Positions 1 to 8,060 of a stretch of 64,000 nt of DNA are shown one piece after another. The notes under the pieces are model-generated. The model saw only the letters and a list, made by a program, of their open reading frames with translations, searched no databases and was not told where the DNA came from. A program made the translations under genes and the position numbers. The stretch is taken from contig NZ_PTJA01000005.1 in assembly GCF_002934545.1 (NCBI RefSeq), positions 62,001 through 126,000 on the forward strand, written 5' to 3'. Each line of letters begins with the position of its first letter. The stretch's first letter is position 1. The DNA comes from Lacrimispora xylanisolvens (GTDB lineage Bacteria > Bacillota > Clostridia > Lachnospirales > Lachnospiraceae).

Positions 1-638
1 CTTTGAATGCTGCGAAATACCGATACCGCCAATTCCCGCTGTCCCTGGCGGTAGGGATATGGAAACTCCAGTTCCCGGATTGATTCATCTCTTCTGATTC
101 CATGGCTGTATAAATACCTGGCCCATTTCACATATTCATGAATCAGTCCCTGAAACCAGGCTTCCAGCTCATCAAAGGACTTCTCTGTCTGAAAGCGGCG
201 GATCTCTTCTGTCTCTATATTGCAGTAGGTCACCTGCATCACTGCCCCGTCCCTCTGCTTATCAAAACAGTAAAAATATCCGTAACACATGACCTGGGCC
301 AGATGAACAGGAAAGGGCTCCTCCAGATAAGACAAATCCAGATAGATTCCTTTGATTTCATCTATGATCAGCTCGTCCGGTTTATCAATGATCCCATCCG
401 CTCTGCCTTCCACCAGAATCTGAAACTGATCTTCCTCTACCACATGTTTCAATGTTACCTCGGCTTTATAATCCGCTCCCATACGGCGCTGAATCTTTCT
501 GTGAATCCGGCTGCCTTCCTGCATGGCATTCTTCTCCGCAGCAAAATTATGGCGGTTATCCAGGTCTCCGGAACGCAGCACAAATTCCACCAGATTCCTG
601 ACGGATATACTTAAGATCTTTTTTTCTTCCTGCTCCAT
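1..638 (-). CDS. PD-(D/E)XK nuclease-XPD/DinG-like helicase, N-terminal part (cut by window edge)
   Basis: Reading leftwards from an ATG at 638, the frame stays open to the window edge (212 codons); an AGGAGG-like site (645-650) precedes the ATG. The N-terminal ~190 residues look like a Cas4/RecB-type nuclease fold: H46 in EGSRIHRKIQ, D81 in EGRADGI, and E94/K96 in DEIKG form the His-Asp-Glu-Lys set of PD-(D/E)XK enzymes. The last visible residues (FPYRQGQRELAVSVF) resemble the Q-motif that opens DEAD_2/XPD-like helicases. I infer a nuclease-helicase fusion, probably acting in DNA repair; the helicase motor lies outside the window. A protein annotated only as an ATP-dependent DNA helicase would be the same thing. 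The terminator at 681-724 separates it from the HPr-like gene. Confidence 0.75.
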   Translation of the reverse strand, partial: MEQEEKKILSISVRNLVEFVLRSGDLDNRHNFAAEKNAMQEGSRIHRKIQRRMGADYKAEVTLKHVVEEDQFQILVEGRADGIIDKPDELIIDEIKGIYLDLSYLEEPFPVHLAQVMCYGYFYCFDKQRDGAVMQVTYCNIETEEIRRFQTEKSFDELEAWFQGLIHEYVKWARYLYSHGIRRDESIRELEFPYPYRQGQRELAVSVFRSIQ

Positions 639-680
639 TCCGGTTCCTCCTTCCTGCAATCCATACCCCGTTCACTGATG

Positions 681-724
681 AAAAAAGGGAACTGCATACC
701 ATATGGCTGCAATTCCCTCTTTTT
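681..724 (-). terminator. Rho-independent terminator of the HPr-like gene
   Basis: An inverted repeat (687-696 with 708-717, 9 of 10 pairs) has an A-run at 681-686, which becomes a U-tract on minus-strand transcripts. A T-rich stretch on the other side could also make it work in the plus direction. Confidence 0.8.
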
Positions 725-738
725 CGTTGCTTTATCGT

Positions 739-981
739 TTATGCTGCTGAGCTGTTTTCCGGAGCTAATTTTTTTAAGTATTTTTCAAATTCTGCATCTG
801 CTCCGTTTAACTGGACAGTAAGAATCTGGGATAAATCCAAGCTTAAAACACCTAATATAGACTTTGCGTCAATAATTACTCGATTGTAAAATACGTCTAT
901 GTCGAAATTACACCTGGAAGCAGCAGCAACAAACATTTTGGCCTCAGCAACTGTTGGCAATATAATCTTAAACTGTTTCAT
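739..981 (-). CDS. HPr-like protein lacking the active-site histidine (Crh-like)
   Basis: The protein has 80 residues, close to the 85-88 of HPr. It carries the regulatory-serine signature of HPr (KSILGVLSLDLSQ; Ser41 aligns with HPr Ser46), followed by the usual C-terminal helix region. The phosphoacceptor His15 of HPr is missing: the matching segment reads AAASRCNFDI, and the protein contains no histidine at all. By analogy with Bacillus Crh it could be phosphorylated on serine by HPr kinase and act with CcpA, but could not pass phosphate along the PTS. That role is inference. It is monocistronic, with its own promoter (1017-1045) and terminator. An AGGGAG ribosome binding site precedes the ATG at 981. 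Confidence 0.8.
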   Translation of the reverse strand: MKQFKIILPTVAEAKMFVAAASRCNFDIDVFYNRVIIDAKSILGVLSLDLSQILTVQLNGADAEFEKYLKKLAPENSSAA

Positions 982-1016
982 GAGCAGACTCCCTTTTCTA
1001 TAATAGCTATGAAGTA

Positions 1017-1045
1017 CTTATAACATGTTTGACGTCATTTGTCAA
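1017..1045 (-). promoter_or_regulatory. Sigma-A promoter of the HPr-like gene
   Basis: On the minus strand, TTGACA (1040-1045) is followed after 17 bp by TATAAG (1017-1022), about 36 bp before the ATG at 981. The perfect -35 and ideal spacing make this a convincing housekeeping promoter. Confidence 0.75.
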
Positions 1046-1382
1046 ATTCTGTTTCATATAAGATTATATTGCATGTTTTTGTGCATTATTTGTAATTCGC
1101 ACAAGAAAAACTTGTGAGAATTAAGCATCTTTTTACTAAGACAAATTATTTAGAAGGAATTTTCTTTGCATCGCCCTTTTTTCATAATTCAAATTCACTA
1201 TTTTTATGTTATATTTTTATCAAAAACGCCAAACAAACCGCCTGGATTTAAGCGGATTAATAGATTCATTTTACCACAAACAATTATTTATGAACAGCAA
1301 AATTATTTTTTTATTCTCTTAATGAAAATGTGGAAAGTTAAGTTTGTTAAGTCTCAAATTTTTTATTTTTTTAAAAAAACTG

Positions 1383-1411
1383 TTGCAATATAAAATGTTC
1401 TATGCTATACT
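1383..1411 (+). promoter_or_regulatory. Sigma-A promoter of tRNA-Trp
   Basis: TTGCAA (1383-1388), a 17-bp spacer and TATACT (1406-1411) lie about 37 bp upstream of the mature tRNA 5' end. Confidence 0.75.
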
Positions 1412-1448
1412 TTCAAAGTGCTCGAGTGAGCAGGTAATTCAACCATCT

Positions 1449-1519
1449 AGGGGAATAGTTCAATGGTAGAGCAACGGTCTCCAAAACCGTAAATGGGGGT
1501 TCGAGCCCCTCTTCCCCTG
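1449..1519 (+). tRNA. tRNA-Trp (anticodon CCA)
   Basis: The 71-nt sequence folds as a cloverleaf. The acceptor stem is AGGGGAA (1449-1455) with TTCCCCT (1512-1518) and discriminator G1519. The anticodon arm ACGGT/ACCGT has loop CTCCAAA, so the anticodon is CCA. The T arm is GGGGG/CCCTC around TTCGAGC. The 3' CCA is not encoded. The gene stands alone with its own promoter and is followed by a strong terminator. Confidence 0.95.
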
Positions 1520-1574
1520 CTAAGTTATTATCGTAAAAAATCCTGAATCAATCATGGCAATAGCATTAAGTCAA

Positions 1575-1615
1575 GAAAATCCCACATCACAGTTTTGTGA
1601 TGTGGGATTTTTTTG
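1575..1615 (+). terminator. Strong bidirectional terminator (tRNA-Trp / GH31 operon)
   Basis: A near-perfect 14-15 bp stem, AATCCCACATCACA paired with TGTGATGTGGGATT, ends in a T7 run on the plus strand. The complementary strand also ends the stem in T-rich sequence, so it can stop both the tRNA transcript and the converging alpha-glucosidase operon transcript. Confidence 0.9.
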
Positions 1616-1681
1616 ACTTAAAGATATTGATAGATAAATGAAAAAATGCGACATGGTTTAGAACTTCCGGTTAGTTGAAGC

Positions 1682-3676
1682 CTATGCCCGGATTAACCGG
1701 TAATTTTCCGGATTCTGATAATCCTTCCCGCAACCATCATCATGATAGTACTGATAAACTGCATCAGTCTTCACATAGGAAACCACCTGCAGATTTTCAA
1801 AATCAACTTCTTCTACATTTTCACCTCCTGTTGACAGCGGTAAGATATGATCCGGTCTAAGGAAAAACACAATGGAATCCATAGGAACATCAATATAATG
1901 CCAGCCTTTCTCTAAGACAGTACCATCAAGCTCTTCTCCTTCTCCCAGCGTAATCATCTTCATATCTTCGGGCAGATATACATTCCGGCCTTTCGCATTC
2001 TGTGTATAGACAGGCGCAATCATCACACTCTCTCCTACCATAAGCTGATCCTCAGATCGTACAGCCATCTCATCATCCGGGTAATCAAAGGACAACGGAC
2101 GGAAGTAAAGCTCATCTTCTAGAGCTGCCTTCATATATTCACTGTAGAGATATGGAAGCAGCCGGTATCTTGCTTCAATTAGCTTTTTCATGCCTTCTGT
2201 CCCTATAAACTGATACAACTCCTGTTCTCTGGTCCCCTGGGCAGAATGATTTCTCATAAGCGGTGTGAATACACCAAATGCCAGCCAACGTTTAACCAGA
2301 TCTTCTGTTGTATCCGATCCAAAGCCTCCTATATCTGCACCGGTATAAAGAATTCCGCACATATTTAAAGAAGGCATCATTTGAATATTCAAAAGCAGAT
2401 GAGACCACCAGGACTTATTATCACCGGTCCATATACCGCCATAACGGTGCATCCCAATATAAGACGATCTGGAAAACATCAGAATCCGTTTGTCCGGTTC
2501 ATACTTTTCAAAAGCTTCTCCGGCTGCTCTCGTCATATAATAGCCATACAGATTATGTACCTGGTCGTGTCGTACCTTTTTTCCATGAACGTTGTGGTAG
2601 AACCGTTTATAGTCCTCTTCACTGTTCGGAATTCCTTTGATCAGATCCTGGAATGCGAACCAATCGTTTAAATCCATATTATCGTTTTGCTTAAACAGCT
2701 CAATATCCTCAAAGACTTTTTTCAAATGCACATCGGTATAGAATATGGCAGGCTCATTCATATCATTCCAGAATCCCTCAATTCCCTGATCCATGAGATA
2801 TTTGTATTTATCACCAAACCATTCTCTTGCTTTTTCATTGAGAACATCTGGAAAATGAGTCCTTCCCGGCCATACTGCCGTTACAAAATCATTGCCGTCT
2901 TCGTCCTTGCAAAAATAATTGTTGGCTGCCCCCTCTTCATAGACCTGGTATCCAGGCTCGATCTTTACACCTGCATCAATAATTGGAACCAGATGGATTT
3001 TCTGCTCCTTCATTTCTTTAACAAAGGCCGGGAAGTCTGCAAATGCCTTTTTATCTACCGTAAAATCTTTATATCGTTCCATATAGTCAATATCCAGATA
3101 GATACTGTCGATGGGGATGTTATTTTCCCTGTACCGTTTTGCCACAGTTCTTACCTCATCTGCCGTCTTATATCCCCAACGACTCTGACCGTATCCAAAT
3201 GCCCATAATGGTGGAATATAACTCCGTCCGATCAGCTGACGAAATTCTTTTATTATAGAAGAAACAGATTCTCCATCTATTACATAGATATCCAGATCTG
3301 TTCTTTCCGGGATGATTCGGATTTCGTCCAGCCTGCTAAAACCAACATCGAAGGTTATTTTTCCTGGAAAATCCACAAAAATGCCAACAGCTCTTTTTCC
3401 CTTTAATACAAAAAAATTATGTGCTCCGTACAGACTATGTTTATCTTCCTGATGGAGCGGATCATCGTTGCAATTGCTGATATATTTCCAGCCCCGTTTA
3501 TTGATACCCCGCACCTGCTCCCCAAGCCCGTAGACGATATCGTTTTCTTCCATATCAAAGCGAAAGATCAACGAATCCCCCTTCTGCTCATAAGGGCATA
3601 GTTCATTTTCTGAAATAATGTTCTTTACTACTGCTTCTGTCTGGAAAGGTGTTCCATATGTATATCTCTTTATCAT
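1682..3676 (-). CDS. Glycoside hydrolase family 31 alpha-glucosidase
   Basis: A 664-residue protein with GH31 hallmarks: WAFGYGQSRWGY near 158-169, IYLDIDYM near 192-199, WNDMNEP with the likely nucleophile Asp305, and the WTGDN motif with the likely acid/base Asp419, then ADIGGF and MRNH substrate-loop motifs. There is no signal peptide, so it acts in the cytoplasm, releasing terminal alpha-linked glucose (or a related sugar such as xylose) from an imported oligosaccharide. It is the last gene of the operon after a binding protein and two permeases, 37 bp past the upstream permease, under the LacI-type operators at 6703-6773. An AGGAG site precedes the ATG. The exact linkage specificity cannot be read from the sequence. 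Confidence 0.9.
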   Translation of the reverse strand: MIKRYTYGTPFQTEAVVKNIISENELCPYEQKGDSLIFRFDMEENDIVYGLGEQVRGINKRGWKYISNCNDDPLHQEDKHSLYGAHNFFVLKGKRAVGIFVDFPGKITFDVGFSRLDEIRIIPERTDLDIYVIDGESVSSIIKEFRQLIGRSYIPPLWAFGYGQSRWGYKTADEVRTVAKRYRENNIPIDSIYLDIDYMERYKDFTVDKKAFADFPAFVKEMKEQKIHLVPIIDAGVKIEPGYQVYEEGAANNYFCKDEDGNDFVTAVWPGRTHFPDVLNEKAREWFGDKYKYLMDQGIEGFWNDMNEPAIFYTDVHLKKVFEDIELFKQNDNMDLNDWFAFQDLIKGIPNSEEDYKRFYHNVHGKKVRHDQVHNLYGYYMTRAAGEAFEKYEPDKRILMFSRSSYIGMHRYGGIWTGDNKSWWSHLLLNIQMMPSLNMCGILYTGADIGGFGSDTTEDLVKRWLAFGVFTPLMRNHSAQGTREQELYQFIGTEGMKKLIEARYRLLPYLYSEYMKAALEDELYFRPLSFDYPDDEMAVRSEDQLMVGESVMIAPVYTQNAKGRNVYLPEDMKMITLGEGEELDGTVLEKGWHYIDVPMDSIVFFLRPDHILPLSTGGENVEEVDFENLQVVSYVKTDAVYQYYHDDGCGKDYQNPENYRLIRA

Positions 3677-3713
3677 ATCCTTTACTCCTCATAATTCATT
3701 TGATATTCTGCAC

Positions 3714-4535
3714 TTATTTTACTGCTCCTGCCACGACGCCGTTCATGATCCACTTTTGGCAGAACAGATACACAATTAAAATCGGCACGATCACCATCAG
3801 GTAGGAAGCAAATGCAAGATTGTAATTTACAGAGAACTGACTCTTAAACACAAACTGAGCCAGCTGCAAAGTCTGTTGATTCTTATCACTTAATAATACC
3901 AGGGGCATGGTGAAGTCATTCCACGTCCACATAAAGGAAAGGATGGCAACCGTAGCCGTAGTTGGTTTTAATACGGGAAAAATTACATAAGTGAATATTT
4001 GAAGCGGATTCGCTCCATCTATTTTTGCTGCTTCATCAAGGGCTTCAGGAATATTTTTTACTGCCCCGCTGTAAATAAAGGTATTCATTGGCAACCCAAA
4101 TACAATATACAAAAATGTAATTCCAAAAATATTATCCAGGTGGAAATAATTAATCTGTACTACCAGAGGAAGCATTATGACACAGAAAGGGATAAACATG
4201 GCACTGACAAAATAGTAATACATGATGCCGAAAAACACATGTTTTTTTCTGTTTCGTGTTATGGCATACGCTACAAAAGAATTGGTAATCAACGTAAACA
4301 TCAGGTTTATCAATGTGATAAATGAAGTATTAAAGAACTTACGCGGGTATTGTGTCATATTCCATGCATCAGAAAAATTCTGCAGTCTGATTTTCTTTGG
4401 CAGAGCCAGCACCTGATTCATATCTGACGGATCTTTAATTGCAATTATTAATGTCAGATAAAGGGGAAGCAGTATGATGATCAATGCGCCCACTAGCAAC
4501 AGTACTGTTACGAAATCATTTGATTTACGCTTCAT
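3714..4535 (-). CDS. CUT1 sugar ABC transporter permease, MalG-like
   Basis: This 273-residue inner-membrane protein has about six hydrophobic segments, starting at residues 10-33. The EAA loop that docks on the ATPase (EALDEAAKIDGANPLQIF, about 164-181) is followed by PVLKP. A short C-terminus ending in GVVAGAVK is typical of MalG-type subunits. It overlaps the preceding permease gene by 4 bp (ATGA-type coupling), so the two half-channels are co-translated. It imports the oligosaccharide captured by the binding protein at 5424-6677. No ATPase gene is in the operon; a shared MsmK-like ATPase elsewhere is inferred. Confidence 0.92.
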   Translation of the reverse strand: MKRKSNDFVTVLLLVGALIIILLPLYLTLIIAIKDPSDMNQVLALPKKIRLQNFSDAWNMTQYPRKFFNTSFITLINLMFTLITNSFVAYAITRNRKKHVFFGIMYYYFVSAMFIPFCVIMLPLVVQINYFHLDNIFGITFLYIVFGLPMNTFIYSGAVKNIPEALDEAAKIDGANPLQIFTYVIFPVLKPTTATVAILSFMWTWNDFTMPLVLLSDKNQQTLQLAQFVFKSQFSVNYNLAFASYLMVIVPILIVYLFCQKWIMNGVVAGAVK

Positions 4536-5407
4536 CCAATTTTATCCTCCCTTTTCTCCAGAATTCTTAATTGGAATACAGAAACGGCGACGACAACGAG
4601 GAATAATACGACTGCATTGGCCATCTGGTAGGAAAACTGACCTCCTCCAAATCCCTTTTTATAGATCAATACTGCGATTGAAGTAGTGGTAGTTCCCGGA
4701 CCACCATCTGTCATTGCCATAATCTGATCGTATACCATCAGATAGCCTTTGGCCGCAAGAACCATATTAATGGTAAAGGATGGTGCCAGCAACGGAAACG
4801 TAATCCTGGAAAATCTTCGGAAACCATTCGCTCCGTCTAATGCTGCTGCCTCATATACATCTGTGTCAACAGATTGGAGACCGGATATGTAAATCAGCGT
4901 ATTAAATGCACAGCCACTCCATATGGTGACTATAACGATTCCCCAGATTGCACTGGTGGTCCCCAGAATATTTACGCTAAGACATTCTATGCCCAGGGTC
5001 TGCCCCAGCGCCGGAATCAAATTTGCAAAAATAAAGTTGAAGATGAAGCCCACGATGATGCTTCCAAGCATATACGGTAGAAAGTAAACACCTTTTAAAA
5101 AGTCCTTGAACCGGATATTTGCATTTAAGGCACAGGCCAGAGCCAGGCTGATGACATTCACCAGTATGGTACAGATAATTGCAAATTGAAACGTAAATTC
5201 ATACGCGTGAATGGTGTCACCATCCCGGAAAATCTGCAAATAATTGCGCAATCCAACAAAATTCCAGGCACCGTAACCCTTCCAGTCTGTAAAGCTGTAA
5301 AAAACGCCCTTCAGAAAGGATACGGTATGAAACAGGAAAAATAATCCTGCCATGACTCCTACGATGATAAAATATATTAGATCTACTGATATTTTTTCCT
5401 TTTTCAT
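4532..5407 (-). CDS. CUT1 sugar ABC transporter permease, MalF-like
   Basis: A 291-residue protein with six predicted membrane segments. The first spans about residues 10-32; the periplasmic-side motif FVGLRNYLQIF lies near 50-60; the EAA loop is VYEAAALDGANGFRRF, about 184-199. TDGGPGTTT near the C-terminal membrane pair is common in MalF/LacF-like subunits. It sits 16 bp after the binding protein and overlaps the next permease by 4 bp. Together with the MalG-like partner it forms the transmembrane channel for the substrate of the LacI-regulated operon. Confidence 0.92.
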   Translation of the reverse strand: MKKEKISVDLIYFIIVGVMAGLFFLFHTVSFLKGVFYSFTDWKGYGAWNFVGLRNYLQIFRDGDTIHAYEFTFQFAIICTILVNVISLALACALNANIRFKDFLKGVYFLPYMLGSIIVGFIFNFIFANLIPALGQTLGIECLSVNILGTTSAIWGIVIVTIWSGCAFNTLIYISGLQSVDTDVYEAAALDGANGFRRFSRITFPLLAPSFTINMVLAAKGYLMVYDQIMAMTDGGPGTTTTSIAVLIYKKGFGGGQFSYQMANAVVLFLVVVAVSVFQLRILEKREDKIG

Positions 5408-5423
5408 TTTAAGGCCTCATCTG

Positions 5424-6677
5424 CTATTCTACATTGGCTATATCATATTTTTTATCGCAATCAGCAAGAAAAGCCGCACTATTTTTTGCATCATCCATTC
5501 CATTTACATAGTTTAAAGAATATTCTGATAAAATGGCAGAAAGATTAAACGCCATTGGATAATAATGATCGGGGAAGTTTGCCACCTTTCCATTTTCGAT
5601 ATCCTTTTTCACACCTGCCACACGAGCATCAGTCTGTTCAATACCTTTTACTGCCGAGAATGCAAACTGATTCTCGATATAGGTTTGGGCATTTTTCTTC
5701 TCCAGTAAAAATGCCAGGAATTCCTTTGCAATATCCAGGTTTTTAGAATCTTTATTAACACAAAACAGCACATCTACACCGGAGGTCACATAATTCCTTG
5801 ACTGATCATTGGAAGCAGGGAGGGCAAACATATCTACATGAAAACTGGAATTCGCATTGGTAAACTGATTAATCGCCCAGTTTCCATTGATCATCATAAC
5901 ACCTTTTCCATTGGCAAATGCCTTATTGCCATCATCATAGGTGGTTCCCATAAAATCCTTTTGTGCATGTTTTAACAATTCCAGATATTTTTCTGCAATT
6001 TCCTGATGGGTGGCTGCAAAGGTTGTTGTCCCTACACGCCGTTCATCGGTAAATCCTTTTGGCTGCAGGTCAGGTGCCATACTGTTCCATGGACAAAGTC
6101 CGGTCCAGGCATCTTTAAAGGTGAATAAAAACGGTTCCTCTCCGGCATCTTCAATCGTTTTGACCACCTTCATAAATTCATCCCAGGTCTTTGGTATCTC
6201 CAGATTCAGTTCTTTAAACTTATCTGTGTTATAGAGTACACCGGAGGCATTGGCCGCATAGGGGACTGCATAAGGGATTGCTTCTTTTCCCTTCTGTACA
6301 TCGTAAACCATCTGCATATAAGATTCCTGAATGCCATCTATATAACTTTCACCGCTTAAATCTGCCAGCACACCAGCCGACTGTACCTCTGTATAATTAT
6401 TATCACCGCCCAATGCCATGATATCCGGAACATCATTTTTCGCCAGCCTGGTCTTTAATACGGTTCCAGGATCGGCAGGTGTATTTAATACGATTTTTAC
6501 ACCACTGTCCGTATGCTCCTGATTGAACGTATCTACGAAGGATTGCAGGACAGCTGCATTTTCTGATTTGGATGAAAAAAATTCTATCTCTTTTTCTTTC
6601 TTCCCGCATCCGGCCAGTACCACAGAAGTTAAAGCCAACACAACCATAGTTCCCATTACAGTGATTTTACGTTTCAT
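5424..6677 (-). CDS. Extracellular sugar-binding lipoprotein of ABC importer
   Basis: The 417-residue precursor begins with a basic n-region, a hydrophobic stretch and a lipobox (VLAGC, lipidated Cys24). A family-1 solute-binding fold (SBP_bac_1) follows, with features such as VPYAANASGVLYNTDKF and GKGVMMINGNW. It captures an oligosaccharide outside the membrane and hands it to the two permeases. It is the first gene of the operon and is preceded by an exceptionally clear control region with two identical palindromes. The downstream cytoplasmic GH31 enzyme suggests an alpha-linked oligosaccharide; this is inference. Confidence 0.92.
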   Translation of the reverse strand: MKRKITVMGTMVVLALTSVVLAGCGKKEKEIEFFSSKSENAAVLQSFVDTFNQEHTDSGVKIVLNTPADPGTVLKTRLAKNDVPDIMALGGDNNYTEVQSAGVLADLSGESYIDGIQESYMQMVYDVQKGKEAIPYAVPYAANASGVLYNTDKFKELNLEIPKTWDEFMKVVKTIEDAGEEPFLFTFKDAWTGLCPWNSMAPDLQPKGFTDERRVGTTTFAATHQEIAEKYLELLKHAQKDFMGTTYDDGNKAFANGKGVMMINGNWAINQFTNANSSFHVDMFALPASNDQSRNYVTSGVDVLFCVNKDSKNLDIAKEFLAFLLEKKNAQTYIENQFAFSAVKGIEQTDARVAGVKKDIENGKVANFPDHYYPMAFNLSAILSEYSLNYVNGMDDAKNSAAFLADCDKKYDIANVE

Positions 6678-6702
6678 TTTGATAGTCCTCCCTTATATTT
6701 TA

Positions 6703-6716
6703 GTTATGCGCATAAC
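6703..6716. promoter_or_regulatory. LacI-family operator O1, promoter-proximal
   Basis: The perfect 14-bp palindrome GTTATGCGCATAAC has the central CG typical of LacI-family operators. It sits just downstream of the -10 at 6727-6732, where bound repressor would block initiation. An identical copy lies at 6760-6773, 57 bp away centre to centre. Confidence 0.85.
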
Positions 6717-6726
6717 CTACGGATAT

Positions 6727-6756
6727 AAAATAACACAGGCATATTGCCTGTGTCAA
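6727..6756 (-). promoter_or_regulatory. Promoter of the binding protein-permease-GH31 operon with embedded palindrome
   Basis: On the minus strand, TTGACA (6751-6756) and TATTTT (6727-6732) are separated by 18 bp. The spacer is almost entirely occupied by a perfect 9-bp inverted repeat, ACACAGGCA (6733-6741) and TGCCTGTGT (6745-6753), with a 3-bp centre. The promoter is framed by the two LacI-type operators. Confidence 0.7.
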
Positions 6757-6759
6757 TAA

Positions 6760-6773
6760 GTTATGCGCATAAC
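6760..6773. promoter_or_regulatory. LacI-family operator O2, upstream of -35
   Basis: This is a second exact copy of GTTATGCGCATAAC, abutting the -35 hexamer. Two identical operators 57 bp apart could be bridged by a repressor tetramer or bound by two dimers. The likely ligand is the LacI-family protein coded immediately upstream (6823-7833). Confidence 0.85.
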
Positions 6774-6822
6774 CATCAATTTAGCTTAATATACTATTTA
6801 TATTTTGTGCACTTTTTTACAA

Positions 6823-7833
6823 TTAAGGCTTAATGCGTTTCACGGACTCCCGCTCAATAAGCTGAACAGGAAGGATCCATTCCTGCCTTTCTTCCTGATT
6901 AATCAGGCTCAGCAGCGCCATAACCGCCATCTCTCCTTTTTTTTCTATGCTTTGATGCATTGTAGTGAGTCTGGGTTTTGCCAACCGTGCATATAAAAGA
7001 TCATCAAATCCAGTTACTGAGATGTCTTCCGGAATCCGGAATCCCATATCCCGCAGAACCGAACAAGCTTCCAACGCATAGAAATCCGATGCAAAAAACA
7101 GTGCCGTGTGCTGTTGGAACAATGGCAGCATCTTTTCTATCTGTTCCATACGCTCCTGATAGATGGGGGATAAGATGATGTGCTGGTTCTGTAAAACCTC
7201 TATTGCGCTTTCCCGCAGCGCTTTCTTAAACCCAAGCCACCGGTAATGGTCTACTCCCCGGTCATTGTCAGCCAGCATTAGAATCTTTCGATGTCCCATT
7301 AAGGTCAGATATTTCCCTATCTGATAACCTCCATCAAAATCATCGGTCATGATATTAATATAATTGTTTTTTCTGTTAATATAGGTATCTACGGATACAA
7401 TCGGCTTTTCACAGTGCTCATGAAGACTTATAAGAAAATCTTCCTGAAGATTACAGGCGATAAGACCATCCAGATTCCAGGCTATGGTCTGCCGGATAAT
7501 TTCTTTTACATCCGGTACGGTAATCATCAACATGAAATGATGATTCAGTTTAATAAACTGATCCAGATATCCTACCAGTTCGCTATAATAAGGATCAGCC
7601 AGCGCAGGCCTGCTGTCCTCTTCTTTATTCTGAAGGATCACACCAATAATACCGGACCGTTCCTGTGCCAGCATCAGGGCGCTCATACTAGGCACATATC
7701 CCATCTTACTGACTGCTTCTTCAATTCTTTTTCTGGTTTTATCTGAAACTCTCTGTTCTTTTCCATGTATCACATTGGAAACGGTGGTGGTACTGACTCC
7801 CACGTACTCTGCTATATCCTTAATCCTGACCAT
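6823..7833 (-). CDS. LacI-family transcriptional regulator
   Basis: The 336-residue protein starts with a classical LacI helix-turn-helix (IKDIAEYVGVSTTTVSNVIHG, residues 4-24) and hinge helix region. A periplasmic-binding-protein-like effector domain follows, with DGLIACN, TDDFDGGYQIGKYL and ISVTGFDDLLYARL. It ends in the usual TTMHQS / ELIERES motifs. It most likely represses the adjacent importer/GH31 operon by binding the twin palindromes at 6703 and 6760, and is released by the imported sugar or a breakdown product. It lies upstream in the same orientation, and no clear terminator separates it from the operon, so some read-through is possible. A TTGGAG site precedes the ATG. Confidence 0.93.
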   Translation of the reverse strand: MVRIKDIAEYVGVSTTTVSNVIHGKEQRVSDKTRKRIEEAVSKMGYVPSMSALMLAQERSGIIGVILQNKEEDSRPALADPYYSELVGYLDQFIKLNHHFMLMITVPDVKEIIRQTIAWNLDGLIACNLQEDFLISLHEHCEKPIVSVDTYINRKNNYINIMTDDFDGGYQIGKYLTLMGHRKILMLADNDRGVDHYRWLGFKKALRESAIEVLQNQHIILSPIYQERMEQIEKMLPLFQQHTALFFASDFYALEACSVLRDMGFRIPEDISVTGFDDLLYARLAKPRLTTMHQSIEKKGEMAVMALLSLINQEERQEWILPVQLIERESVKRIKP

Positions 7834-8060
7834 AATAATTTCTCCAATTCTGCATTATGAGATTTATTCTTCAGATTGATCCCTCTTCCTGGTTTATAGA
7901 ATCGTGCAACCAATACAGTTTCATTATAGAACAGAAGGTAAAATAAATAAATAACTTATATAACAATTTGTATTTTTTCCCAATATTCTATTCTTTCCTG
8001 GCAAATAGCGTTATAATATAATAATGGAGAAACATCGCAGGGGTTAAAGGATTGGAGTAT
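7834..8060. other. Divergent control region between lacI-type gene and YesM-type kinase
   Basis: The 227-bp region drives genes in both directions. Toward the kinase, a perfect TATAAT at 8012-8017 lacks a good -35, suggesting activator help or weak constitutive expression. Toward the LacI gene, a TATAAT (complement of 7923-7928) likewise has only an AT-rich -35. Neither assignment is strong. Confidence 0.4.

Larger units (their letters stand above)
982..1448. other. AT-rich intergenic region between HPr-like gene and tRNA-Trp
   Basis: No credible gene is seen in this 467-base stretch; the one longer open frame is A/T-run-rich with no ribosome binding site. It holds two promoters, one for the HPr-like gene (minus) and one for the tRNA (plus). 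A 6-bp inverted repeat, TTTGAC/GTCAAA at 1028-1033 and 1041-1046, overlaps the -35 of the HPr-like promoter and could be an operator. Confidence 0.6.

Noticed and set aside
138-614. Plus-strand open frame of 158 codons
   Set aside because: It is antisense to the nuclease-helicase gene, which has all catalytic residues and a strong ribosome binding site.
1166-1393. 75-codon frame in the AT-rich gap before tRNA-Trp
   Set aside because: It has no ribosome binding site, a composition dominated by A/T runs, and it overlaps the tRNA promoter.
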